From the NCBI GenBank assembly GCA_024742875.1, contig JANSXP010000028.1, positions 20,167 to 84,166 on the forward strand: 64,000 bases of DNA, in the 5' to 3' direction. Both the position numbers and the translations under genes were made by a program. Shown here piece after piece: positions 27,503-35,780 of this stretch. Source of the DNA: Planctomycetaceae bacterium (GTDB taxonomy: Bacteria; Planctomycetota; Planctomycetia; Planctomycetales; Planctomycetaceae). Position 1 is the stretch's first letter. The number at the start of each line of letters is the position of its first letter. The notes under the pieces are model-generated. The model searched no databases and had not been told where the DNA came from. It was given only the letters and a program-made list of their open reading frames with translations.

Positions 27503-30500
27503 TTACCTGGGCGAAGTCTCACCGGGTCGGCTGAAAGGCGTGGATGCCAGGTCGTCGGCTTTGGCCCTGGCTGCCTGGGCGGCCGTCGTGTCGCCCACGG
27601 CCTCGTGAATGTCAGCCAGGTAGTGCAGATTGTCGATCAGCAATTGCTGTGTTCGCGACTGAGTCGGGAAATCGGCGGCAAACTGCACGAGAATCTGATG
27701 GGCCTGCTGCACGCTGGACAGCGCCTCGCTGAGCTGCCCGGTGCGCTGCTGCACGCCCGCGAGCGACTCCAGGGCGGTCGCGTGTTCTGCGCGGAGGTTG
27801 GATTCTCCCGGAAACTGCTCAATCAGTCCGGTCAGCAAAATGGTCGCCTGCTGGAAGCTTTCGGCCGCCGTGGTGTCGTCGTGCATCGCCTCGTAAATGC
27901 GGCCTTTCGTCATCACGGAACCGGGGCGTTCGCAGAGAATCGGCAGCCAGTCGGGAATCTCGGAAGCCAGCTGCCGACGAATGGCGATGGACTCTTCGAT
28001 GGCCACGAGAGCCTCTTCGGGATTGCGCTGCACGAGGAATTCCGCCAGCTTGTCCAGGCTGACGGCCACCCAGCGATGATGTTCCGACACATCTTCGTAC
28101 TCAGCGAACGTCTGGCGATGCAAAGACAGCGCTTTGCGCAGAAACGACTCGGCCTGGTCGTCTTCAGACTGCTCTGCCAGCAGCTCTCCCATCAGACGGT
28201 AGTCCTGTGCCAGCTTGTGGCGAACCCGTACGATGTCGAGTTTGGATTCCAGCAGCCCTTCATTGATCTGAATTGCTATTCGGCAGGTCGCAACGGCTTC
28301 CTCCGTGTCCCCCTGATGTCGCAGGGTTCGCGCCAGCGGATGCAGGGCGACCGCCTTTTCCAGCTGGTAATGGGGATTGTCGGGAAACTGCTCAATAAGT
28401 GGGTCCAGGCGGCTGATGCAGTCGCGCAGTGCGGCCTCACATTTTTCCTGCTGGCGGGTGTTGAAGTGAAACGCTCCCACAGAGCGAATGACGGCGGCCG
28501 CATTGAACTGGTAATCGGGAATGTGGGGAAATTCATCGGCCAAAGCGCGGGCCAGCGCTTCACCTTCCAGAAAGTACTTTTCGGCCTGCGGCATATCGCC
28601 TGCTTCTGCAAACAGAATGGCAACACTCACCGCGCTGCTGATCGCGGTCGACCGATAGCCGGCCACATAGGGAAAATCGGCCGCCAGCTGACGACGCACT
28701 CCCAGTGCTTCCACCGCGTATGCGTGTCCCGCCGGTCGGTCACCCAGTACGCGGCAGCAGTCGGCGAGCGTGTCCAGACACGCGCTGCGCAAATCCCGAC
28801 ACTCGCGAGACAGCGGTGAGGCGGCCACCAGAGAAGCCGTCAGGCCATCCAGCTCTTCCAGTCGCTCCCGCGCCTGTTTCGGGCGTCCGGCCGCCATCAG
28901 CACGACACTCAGCTGCTGCATGACACTCGCGCGGTTGCCCGTGACCTGGGGGGACGCCTGTGTGCTGCCATCTGCAAAGGCCTGCAGCGCGAATTCAAAC
29001 CCCGTGATCGCTGCGGCAAAGTCTCCCCTTTCGTAGTCATTGATGGCCGCCACGCTGTAGCACTGCCCAATCTGGGTGGCCAGTTGATCGGCGGATGCCG
29101 CTTTTCGCTGTCGCAGCTGCAGAAACAGCGCCAGCGCTGTTTCTGCCAGGCGGCCGGCGCCTTCCAGACGCTCCATCTTTTGACTGCTTAACGCAGCCCC
29201 CAGCAGATGGTCGGCGAATTCCCGCGTGTAGACGTCGTTCTGCGGAAACTCTTCGTGCAGTGCCTGCAGAATCTGTGTGCCATTCTGCCAGGCCTGCATG
29301 GCTTCATCCGGACGGCCCAGCAGGTCCTGTGTCTTTGCCACATCGCCATAGGCCATGCCGGCTTCCAGTCGCACCTCGGGGTCATTGGATTCCTTCAGAA
29401 AGCCCTGATTGAATTCCAGCGCTTTTTGCAGCAGCCGCTGACGCAGTGGGCCCATTTGCGGGACGTCTTCCAGCTGTCGATCGCCCACTTCCGTCAGCAT
29501 GGTCCGCACGGCTTCCCGAGCCTTGGACAGATTGGCCTCGGCTCGCGCTCGGGCCACTTCCGTGCGCTGTTGTTCGCTGGAGATCAGCACGGTGCTGACG
29601 GCGAGGCCAATGACAGCCGACAGCATTAGTGCACTCAGTGAGGCGGCCAGTGTCTGATGTCGGCGGACCCATCGATGCAGCCGCGTGAGCAGAGGATCGG
29701 GATAGGCGGCGACGGGTTCGTCTGCCTGCCAGCGGCGCAGCTCGTCCGCAAAGGCCACGGCTGACTCATAGCGGGAAAACTGACGGACCGACATTGCCCG
29801 ACGGCAGATGGCAACCAGCGCCGGCGGAGCATCCGGCCAGATGTCTGTCGGTGACACAGGAGCGCCCTGGCGGGCGGCCTCCAGTGTTTCCGTGGGTGTG
29901 TCACCGCGATACGGTGCGCGACCGGTCAGAATTTCATACAGGATGCCGCCCAAACCAAACACGTCGGTGCGGGTGTTCATATCGCTGCGGCGGCCCATTG
30001 CCTGTTCGGGAGACATATAAGCGGGGGTCCCGATAATCTGACCAGCGTTGGTCTGATCCGAGACGCCGGAACCGGAAATCGGCAGCTCGTCTTCTCCGGC
30101 TTCCCCGTCGGCCCCCACGATGCAGGCCAGTCCCCAGTCGAGCACGATGACTTCGCCATAGTCCCCCAGCACCACGTTATGACCTTTCAGGTCGCGATGC
30201 AGCACGCCTCGCGAGTGCGCGTAGCCGATGGCATTCGCCACACCAGTCAATGCGGTAATCAGCTCACGCAGCGGCAGTTCATGCGGTTTGCCGTCCTGTC
30301 GCAGCCTGGTGAATTCCCGGGTGGCTTCATGCAGCGTCTGGCCTTTGACAAATCGCATCGTGTAGAAGGGGCGGTCTTCATCGGCTGCGTCCACTTCATA
30401 GACGGGCACGATCCCCGGGTGCTCCAGCTGACCAGTCACTTTGGCTTCATTCAGGAAACGCTGCCAGATACCGGTGGCGGAGGGGGTTTCGGGGCGTAAT

Positions 30501-30889
30501 TCCTTCAAAGCGACATTGCGGCCGATGGCGTTGTCCCGCGCCAGCCAGATTCGCCCCATTCCGCCGGTGGCGTGCAGCTTCGTCAGCTGATAGCGGGCCT
30601 GATCGTCATGACCACGTTCGATGGCAGAGACCAGAACAGTGCCAGCCTGTTCCGCAGACGATTCGTCAGCCACGTTTTGACCGTCCTCATCGGACAGCAC
30701 CGTCTTGTGGGGCGACACGCGGAAACGGGTTTCCTGCGGCTGATCACGCTGCAGCATGCCCTGCACGGCTTTGTGCACAGCAGGGTGGTCCCGCTGGAGC
30801 TGTTGCAAAGCCTCGTCCCGGGCGGCGACCGACAGATCACACAGCCGCAGGAACTGTTCCGTGGTTTTTCTGTAGTCTTCCGGGGTCAT
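27503..30889 (-). CDS. Serine/threonine protein kinase with C-terminal TPR-like repeats
   Basis: A 1,128-residue kinase. The leader is about 100 residues; the kinase domain is about 100-385 with Gly loop TGGMGRIWLA, VALKEL lysine (129), HRDLKGHNVVL (231-) and VLDWGLA at 251, so the Mg-binding DFG is DWG here, then YMSPEQAMG. A membrane helix follows RRHQTLAASLSALML near 415-445. After a coiled-coil-like stretch (QRTEVARARAEANLSKAREA), about 600 residues of helical repeats with the TPR spacing (A--Y---G---A---F--AL) fill the outer or periplasmic side. The start is set by an ATGA overlap with the upstream sigma gene (ATG at 30889, TGA at 30888-30886), and I see no Shine-Dalgarno, which suggests translational coupling. 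The gene pair implies that kinase signalling and sigma activity are linked. Confidence 0.9.
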   Translation of the reverse strand: MTPEDYRKTTEQFLRLCDLSVAARDEALQQLQRDHPAVHKAVQGMLQRDQPQETRFRVSPHKTVLSDEDGQNVADESSAEQAGTVLVSAIERGHDDQARYQLTKLHATGGMGRIWLARDNAIGRNVALKELRPETPSATGIWQRFLNEAKVTGQLEHPGIVPVYEVDAADEDRPFYTMRFVKGQTLHEATREFTRLRQDGKPHELPLRELITALTGVANAIGYAHSRGVLHRDLKGHNVVLGDYGEVIVLDWGLACIVGADGEAGEDELPISGSGVSDQTNAGQIIGTPAYMSPEQAMGRRSDMNTRTDVFGLGGILYEILTGRAPYRGDTPTETLEAARQGAPVSPTDIWPDAPPALVAICRRAMSVRQFSRYESAVAFADELRRWQADEPVAAYPDPLLTRLHRWVRRHQTLAASLSALMLSAVIGLAVSTVLISSEQQRTEVARARAEANLSKAREAVRTMLTEVGDRQLEDVPQMGPLRQRLLQKALEFNQGFLKESNDPEVRLEAGMAYGDVAKTQDLLGRPDEAMQAWQNGTQILQALHEEFPQNDVYTREFADHLLGAALSSQKMERLEGAGRLAETALALFLQLRQRKAASADQLATQIGQCYSVAAINDYERGDFAAAITGFEFALQAFADGSTQASPQVTGNRASVMQQLSVVLMAAGRPKQARERLEELDGLTASLVAASPLSRECRDLRSACLDTLADCCRVLGDRPAGHAYAVEALGVRRQLAADFPYVAGYRSTAISSAVSVAILFAEAGDMPQAEKYFLEGEALARALADEFPHIPDYQFNAAAVIRSVGAFHFNTRQQEKCEAALRDCISRLDPLIEQFPDNPHYQLEKAVALHPLARTLRHQGDTEEAVATCRIAIQINEGLLESKLDIVRVRHKLAQDYRLMGELLAEQSEDDQAESFLRKALSLHRQTFAEYEDVSEHHRWVAVSLDKLAEFLVQRNPEEALVAIEESIAIRRQLASEIPDWLPILCERPGSVMTKGRIYEAMHDDTTAAESFQQATILLTGLIEQFPGESNLRAEHATALESLAGVQQRTGQLSEALSSVQQAHQILVQFAADFPTQSRTQQLLIDNLHYLADIHEAVGDTTAAQAARAKADDLASTPFSRPGETSPR

Positions 30890-31452
30890 TGCTGATCGCC
30901 GTCCAGTTGAGCCAGCAGCCACGCACGGGCCGTCCGCCAGTCGTTCTTGACAGTCCACGCGGAAACGTCGAGCACATGGGCGGTCTCTTCTATGGACATT
31001 CCGCCAAAAAAACGCAATTCGATCACACGAGCATGTCGGTCGTTCAGTTCCGCCAGTTCGGTCAGCAGGCCATCAAGGGCCACCAGATCAAGCTCGTCCG
31101 TCGGATCTTCGGCAATCGGATCGCTGAGCAGTGGTTGAATGACGGCGCCGCCACCACGTTTCTGAGCGTTCTTTTCTCGCGCATGATCCACCAGAATTCT
31201 TCGCATGAGGGTGGACGCCACGGCGCAAAAGTGCGAGCGATTCTTCCAGTCGACCCGCGTCTGGTTGATAAACTGCAGGTAAACTTCGTTTAACAAAGCG
31301 GTAGGATGCAGCGTGTGACCTGCACGTTCGCCTCGCAGCGCGCTGGAGGCCGCCGCTTTCAGGTCGCTGTGCAGAATCTTCAACAGTTCATCGACGCGTT
31401 CCCGGTTCCCCTTGGTCACATCGAGCAGGATCTGAGTCACATCGGAAGACAT
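30886..31452 (-). CDS. ECF sigma factor, coupled to the kinase-TPR gene
   Basis: An ECF sigma factor of 188 residues, of the same broad Sigma70_ECF group as the one at 26628 but clearly diverged. Region 2 shows LHPTALLNEVYLQFI and FCAVASTLMRRILVDHARE; region 4 shows LNDRHARVIELRFFGGMSIE and EETAHVLDVSAWTVKNDWR, the promoter -35-recognising helix-turn-helix. The first plausible start is ATG 31452 (MSSDVTQIL), matching where family members begin; the frame is open to 31518 but the extension is not family-like. The gene overlaps the downstream kinase start by four bases, so the two are made together. The upstream hairpin at 31531-31563 separates it from the sulfatase operon. Confidence 0.9.
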   Translation of the reverse strand: MSSDVTQILLDVTKGNRERVDELLKILHSDLKAAASSALRGERAGHTLHPTALLNEVYLQFINQTRVDWKNRSHFCAVASTLMRRILVDHAREKNAQKRGGGAVIQPLLSDPIAEDPTDELDLVALDGLLTELAELNDRHARVIELRFFGGMSIEETAHVLDVSAWTVKNDWRTARAWLLAQLDGDQQ

Positions 31453-31530
31453 CGGCCGCCATTTCCAGGACGCGTGAGAATGCACCACTGACAGTAGCAG
31501 GGTCCATGGAAATAGCAAACCGTCTCACGC

Positions 31531-31563
31531 CAGCCATGACGCAGGCCGCCTGCGTCATGGCTG
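31531..31563 (-). terminator. Perfect 15-bp hairpin at the end of the sulfatase operon
   Basis: Left arm CAGCCATGACGCAGG (31531-31545), loop CCG, right arm CCTGCGTCATGGCTG (31549-31563). The right arm contains the stop codon of the sulfatase gene. In the direction of transcription it is followed by a moderately T-rich stretch ending TTTGCTATTT. It lies between the sulfatase and the next gene on the same strand, the place expected for an operon terminator. Confidence 0.6.
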
Positions 31564-33153
31564 CGCCGACCGCCTCATCAGTGGCTTTCTTCCCGTGGGC
31601 GCGCTGCGGCCGGAGGATTTCAATCGCTCCAGCAGAGCCTGCAGCTGCTCACGCCTGGCGGCTTCCCTGAAGTACAGGTTTTCTGTCTCGCCAGGATCCG
31701 CCTGCAGGTTGTACAACTGGCCCGGGGCGTCCGGAGCAGAGTTCGGCAGCGCGTATTTTTGCAGAAAGCCTTTGCTGTAGCCGTTGCCGCCGGAGCCTTT
31801 GTGATCCAGATACTTCCAGTGTCCCGTACGAATCTGAAACTCGCCGCGAAAGCTCTGTGTCAGCAGATGAGGTCGCACTGACTTCGATTCGTCCTGGTGT
31901 CCGAGCATCACGGGCAGCATATCAAAGCTGTCAGTGGCCTGATCATCCGGAAGTGTGAAGCCCGTGATCGAAGCGAGCGTGGCAAAGATGTCCGTGGTGT
32001 TGGTCAGCTGGGCGGACACCTGCCCGGCGGGAATGGTGCCCGGCCAGCGGGCGATGAACGGCACGCGATGGCCTCCCTCCCAGGCGTCCCGCTTCATGCC
32101 CCGCCAGCCGCCGGAGGCGTCGTGCTGATGATCTTCCCGCATCCAGCCGACGTGCAGCGTTTCCGCGCCGTTGTCTGCGTTGAACAGAATGAGCGTGTCA
32201 TCATCGATACCCAGTTCCGTCACCAGATCCAGCACCTGTCCGCAGATGGCATCCAGTTCAAACACGAAATCACCGCGGGGGCCCGCTTTCGTTTTGCCGT
32301 TGAACGGTTCGGCTGGCAGGACGGGCGCGTGGGCAATCTGTGTGGACAGCACGGCAAAGAACGGCCGTTCAGGTGACGTTTTGCGATGCTCGCGAATGAA
32401 GGCTTCTGTCTTTTTGTAGAACAGCAGATCGGCGTTGAGGAAATCGTAGCCTGGTGACTTCCAGCCCTCGTCGTTGTCCCACCGCCATTTACCTCCGGGG
32501 TTGGGCAGTGTGTCGCGTTTGTGACGTTCGCTGGCGGGCACCGGCACCATGCCGTTTTCAATGTACACATACAGCGGGTCGGTGTTGGGGCAGTTGGGCG
32601 TCACAAACGATTCATCGAATCCCCGTTTGTTCGGACCATCAATCAAGGGCGTGCTTTTTTCGTAGTCGATCAGCAGGCTGTTTTTGAAACCGCCACCCAG
32701 GCGTTTGCCGTCTTTGTCAAACCAGGTGAGTCCGACGTGCCATTTGCCAAACACACCCGTGCGATAGCCCTGTTGCTGCAGCATCTGACCGAGCGTCAGC
32801 GTGCCGGGTTTCAAATAGCTGGGGCCGCCTGGCCCTTCAAACGCTCCGCCGCCGCGGCCGGTGGAACGATAAATCTGCTGACCGGAAAACAGACCGTACC
32901 GCGAGGGCGAACAGATGGTGGAGGGACTGTGGGCATCGGTGAACCGGATGCCTTCGGCCGCCATGCGATCCAGCCGGGGAGTCTGGTAGGCACACCTGTC
33001 GTTGTAACATGACAGATCTCCGTACCCCAGATCATCCGCATAGATGATGATGATATTGGGACGTTCGGCCGTTGCGCTGGCTGGTGTGATGGAGAACAGA
33101 CAGATGGCCGCCAGCAGTGACGGACAGCAAAGACGCAGCGAAGTGCAAACCAT
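31555..33153 (-). CDS. Exported sulfatase (arylsulfatase family)
   Basis: A hydrolase of sulfate esters, probably acting on sulfated polysaccharide or glycoconjugate in the periplasm. A signal peptide covers about residues 1-29 (hydrophobic LLAAICLFSITP, then ASATA). The alkaline-phosphatase-like fold starts at RPNIIIIYADDLGYGD, whose DD pair binds the metal. The modification motif CSPSR begins at Cys81, which must be converted to formylglycine. Further family signatures are GKWHVGL, HAPVLPAEPF and NADNGAE. The length of 532 is usual. It is the last gene of a probable five-gene unit, only 30 bp behind the propeller/ThuA gene, and its stop lies inside the terminator hairpin. No sulfatase-modifying enzyme gene is in the window. 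The substrate cannot be told from sequence. Confidence 0.92.
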   Translation of the reverse strand: MVCTSLRLCCPSLLAAICLFSITPASATAERPNIIIIYADDLGYGDLSCYNDRCAYQTPRLDRMAAEGIRFTDAHSPSTICSPSRYGLFSGQQIYRSTGRGGGAFEGPGGPSYLKPGTLTLGQMLQQQGYRTGVFGKWHVGLTWFDKDGKRLGGGFKNSLLIDYEKSTPLIDGPNKRGFDESFVTPNCPNTDPLYVYIENGMVPVPASERHKRDTLPNPGGKWRWDNDEGWKSPGYDFLNADLLFYKKTEAFIREHRKTSPERPFFAVLSTQIAHAPVLPAEPFNGKTKAGPRGDFVFELDAICGQVLDLVTELGIDDDTLILFNADNGAETLHVGWMREDHQHDASGGWRGMKRDAWEGGHRVPFIARWPGTIPAGQVSAQLTNTTDIFATLASITGFTLPDDQATDSFDMLPVMLGHQDESKSVRPHLLTQSFRGEFQIRTGHWKYLDHKGSGGNGYSKGFLQKYALPNSAPDAPGQLYNLQADPGETENLYFREAARREQLQALLERLKSSGRSAPTGRKPLMRRSAQP

Positions 33154-33183
33154 GTTTCGAATTCCCCTCAGAGCAAACGCGAA

Positions 33184-35718
33184 CTAGCGGTAATAAGCGG
33201 GAGGATGTGGCTTCACGCCCAGTTTCTCATAATTGAAGCCCGGCTTGAGCGGCTGATAATCACCGATGATGTCCACGCTGCTGTCTGCAGCGATCGCAGA
33301 TTCCATCGCTAGCCCCCAGTACACGGCATTGACCGTCATGCGGCGAACGCCTGCATTGGCAAAGTCTTCACCGGAGCCCATCGTGAAATGAAAAACGCGT
33401 GACGGCTTCCCACCGTTGCCTGTCCATGTTTTGGTCCAGGCCACCGGCAGCGGTTCCTTGCTGGTGTTGGGCTCTGCTGTCGGCTCCAGATTGACCAGTG
33501 GCTGTCCCAGAACAAGGGCCGTGCAGTCCTTCGGGAACGGGAAGCGTTCGTTGTGGCAGCGGTAGACGTCAGACGTGCCCCAGATGTCGGTCACGCCGGT
33601 GAGAATCGGATGAGATTTTTGCTCAGCCACAGCGATGCCGCGTGTGGATTCTCGATGCCAGCCACCGTGATGCCCCATGAATGTGCCACCCAGCATCTGC
33701 CTTAAACCAATAGGCCGTCCGTCGACGGTGTAGCGTTTGCCACCCATGAAGCCGTGATTGGCCGTTCGCAGGGCGATCAGCGGTTTGCCGGAGTCAAAGT
33801 AATCGTGGAAGTGCTGCATCTGGTCATCGGGCAGGTGCATAAAGCGTGACATCCAGATCACGCAGTCGGCGTCTGCCAGGTACTTCAGACCGGGAATATT
33901 GTGCCGTCGCGATTTGTCTTTAAAGGGCGCCGGCAGGGTGGGATCAACGTCGCCGTTTTCATTGACCGAAAACAGTACAGTGCAGTCGAAGCCGTGATGC
34001 TTTGACAGCACGCGGGCCAGCATGGGCAAAGCCTGTTCGCTGCGGTATTCCTGCTCTGCAGCGATCAGCACGACGTGTTTGTTTTTGCCAGGCCCCGGAC
34101 TGCCGGCATACGTCAGCCAGCGAGGATCCTGGGGGACAGGATGATCGGTGGATGCTTCCTCAGTCGCCCGCGCTTTTGCCGCGTTTTCCTCGTCCGCCGA
34201 TGTCGGTGTGACGGACGCTGTCAGTTTGGTGACGACGGGGTTCGCCGCCGGAATCTCATTCAGCGTGTAGTAGGCGCTGGTGTGCAGCAGCGACTCTCCG
34301 CCCTCCGATTTCATATCGGGCAGGTGAAAATCGTGAACGTGTCCCTGCACGAGTCCCTGCACGGTGATGTCCACACTCAACCCATCGCCGGACACAGTCG
34401 CCGCGGTTGTCACAGGCGTCGTCTGATCGACTTCCGGACTGCCGTAACCCTGCCGGTAGATGTGCGTAAACGTCTTGAGCTGATACGTGGCGGCGTCTGC
34501 GGCAACAGTCCGATCAACGGGTTTGGTAAACGTCAGTCGAAAGCCGTCCGGGCGAGCCGTGATTTGTTTGATTTCAAACGGCACTTTGCCCGTCCAGTCC
34601 AGCCGCTGAATGGCGTAAGCTTTGGGGCCTCGCACCGGCCAGCCGCGATTGGTGCCGCCGGCAATGAGGTTGCCATTGGGTGTGAACTGCACGGCCAGCA
34701 GGCCCGTGTCAAATCCCTCACGGAACGGATAGCAGGCGCCCTGCCAGACCCCGTTGACCTGTTCGGTCGTGGCCCGCATGATCACGCCCAGGCTGAAATC
34801 GCCAATAAAGATTTGATTCTCAAACGGGCCAAACTTTCCACCCGTTCGATCCACCATAAAGCCGGAGATCGACCGCCCCATCCGTTTGTACGGAAAGACG
34901 ACGGCATAGGGCACCAGTTCTTTCACGCGCTGGCGTTCGGTTTCCAGCCGTGACGGTGTGCTGGGCTGCACGGGGGCCGGTCCCATTTCGGGCGCCAGTT
35001 CGTACCAGTTGTAGCTGATGGGGTGCCCCATAAAACCACCCTCCTGCAGCACCTTCAGGCTGCAGGAGCCGTTCCACGGCCCCTGACTTTCGGCATAGAA
35101 CATCACTCCGTGTTCGTTGGGGCCAATGCCACACGGGCTGCGAATCCCGCTGCAGACGGGGATTGTTTTGCCATCCGGCGTGATCTTCAGGCACCAGCCG
35201 CGAAACGGCACTTTGGAGTTATAAGACTCTGACAGACACAGCGTGATCCAGATGTTGCCTTCTTCGTCCGGCTTGGAGGCGAAGGCGAACTCATGGTAGT
35301 TGCGAAACCCCCAGATATCGCTGAGTGTCTCAAAGCGATCGCCGCGTCCGTCGCCGTCCACATCGGTGATGCGGGTGACTTCGGTCTGCTGATTGATCAG
35401 GAAGGATCCCTCCCGATAGGCCATACCGAAGATCTCATCCAGTCCCTCGGCAAACTTTTGAAACGTGGGTTCCGGATATTTCTGAAAGACACCATCGGCA
35501 ATCAGAATGTCTCCTCGCCGCGTGGCAATCGCCAGACGTTTGCCATCCGGCAGCACTTCAAAGCTGCCCGCTTCCACGGCCAGTTTTTCCGGCAGTGGCA
35601 CATCGACCAGCTGGTAGTACTCGGACTCGGCTTCCCCGGTGCCCCAGTATTCGCCCAGCGGCTCCTGCTGTGGCAGGCAGGTCAAAGTCAGCGTGATCAG
35701 TGGCAGTGTGATGGACAT
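33184..35718 (-). CDS. Dehydrogenase-like propeller fused to a ThuA-like domain
   Basis: An exported protein of 844 residues. A hydrophobic leader (TLPLITLTLTCL) is followed by a six-bladed propeller-like domain to about 420, with planctomycete membrane-bound-dehydrogenase features: FEVLPDGKRLAIATRRGDI, DVDGDGRGDR, SPCGIGPN, GTNRGWPVRGPK. A middle beta domain follows (about 420-520), then a ThuA-like trehalose-utilisation/glutamine-amidotransferase-like fold (about 560-790: HVVLIAAEQEYRSEQALPML, ADADCVIWMSRFMHLPD, HPILTGV). It probably oxidises or binds a sugar in the periplasm and passes electrons to the six-haem cytochrome encoded just upstream (inference). The frame extends to a TTG at 35760; the ATG at 35718 is chosen but neither has a clear ribosome-binding site. 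It is 62 bp from the cytochrome gene and 30 bp from the sulfatase gene. Confidence 0.8.
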   Translation of the reverse strand: MSITLPLITLTLTCLPQQEPLGEYWGTGEAESEYYQLVDVPLPEKLAVEAGSFEVLPDGKRLAIATRRGDILIADGVFQKYPEPTFQKFAEGLDEIFGMAYREGSFLINQQTEVTRITDVDGDGRGDRFETLSDIWGFRNYHEFAFASKPDEEGNIWITLCLSESYNSKVPFRGWCLKITPDGKTIPVCSGIRSPCGIGPNEHGVMFYAESQGPWNGSCSLKVLQEGGFMGHPISYNWYELAPEMGPAPVQPSTPSRLETERQRVKELVPYAVVFPYKRMGRSISGFMVDRTGGKFGPFENQIFIGDFSLGVIMRATTEQVNGVWQGACYPFREGFDTGLLAVQFTPNGNLIAGGTNRGWPVRGPKAYAIQRLDWTGKVPFEIKQITARPDGFRLTFTKPVDRTVAADAATYQLKTFTHIYRQGYGSPEVDQTTPVTTAATVSGDGLSVDITVQGLVQGHVHDFHLPDMKSEGGESLLHTSAYYTLNEIPAANPVVTKLTASVTPTSADEENAAKARATEEASTDHPVPQDPRWLTYAGSPGPGKNKHVVLIAAEQEYRSEQALPMLARVLSKHHGFDCTVLFSVNENGDVDPTLPAPFKDKSRRHNIPGLKYLADADCVIWMSRFMHLPDDQMQHFHDYFDSGKPLIALRTANHGFMGGKRYTVDGRPIGLRQMLGGTFMGHHGGWHRESTRGIAVAEQKSHPILTGVTDIWGTSDVYRCHNERFPFPKDCTALVLGQPLVNLEPTAEPNTSKEPLPVAWTKTWTGNGGKPSRVFHFTMGSGEDFANAGVRRMTVNAVYWGLAMESAIAADSSVDIIGDYQPLKPGFNYEKLGVKPHPPAYYR

Positions 35719-35780
35719 GAGGGCAACCAGAACAGGCACATGGAAGAACAGACAGAACAATTCGGCACAGCGTCACATCA

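Noticed and set aside
27605..28819. 404-codon plus-strand frame opposite the TPR part of the kinase
   Set aside because: The TPR pattern on the minus strand is clear; the opposite frame has no family resemblance.
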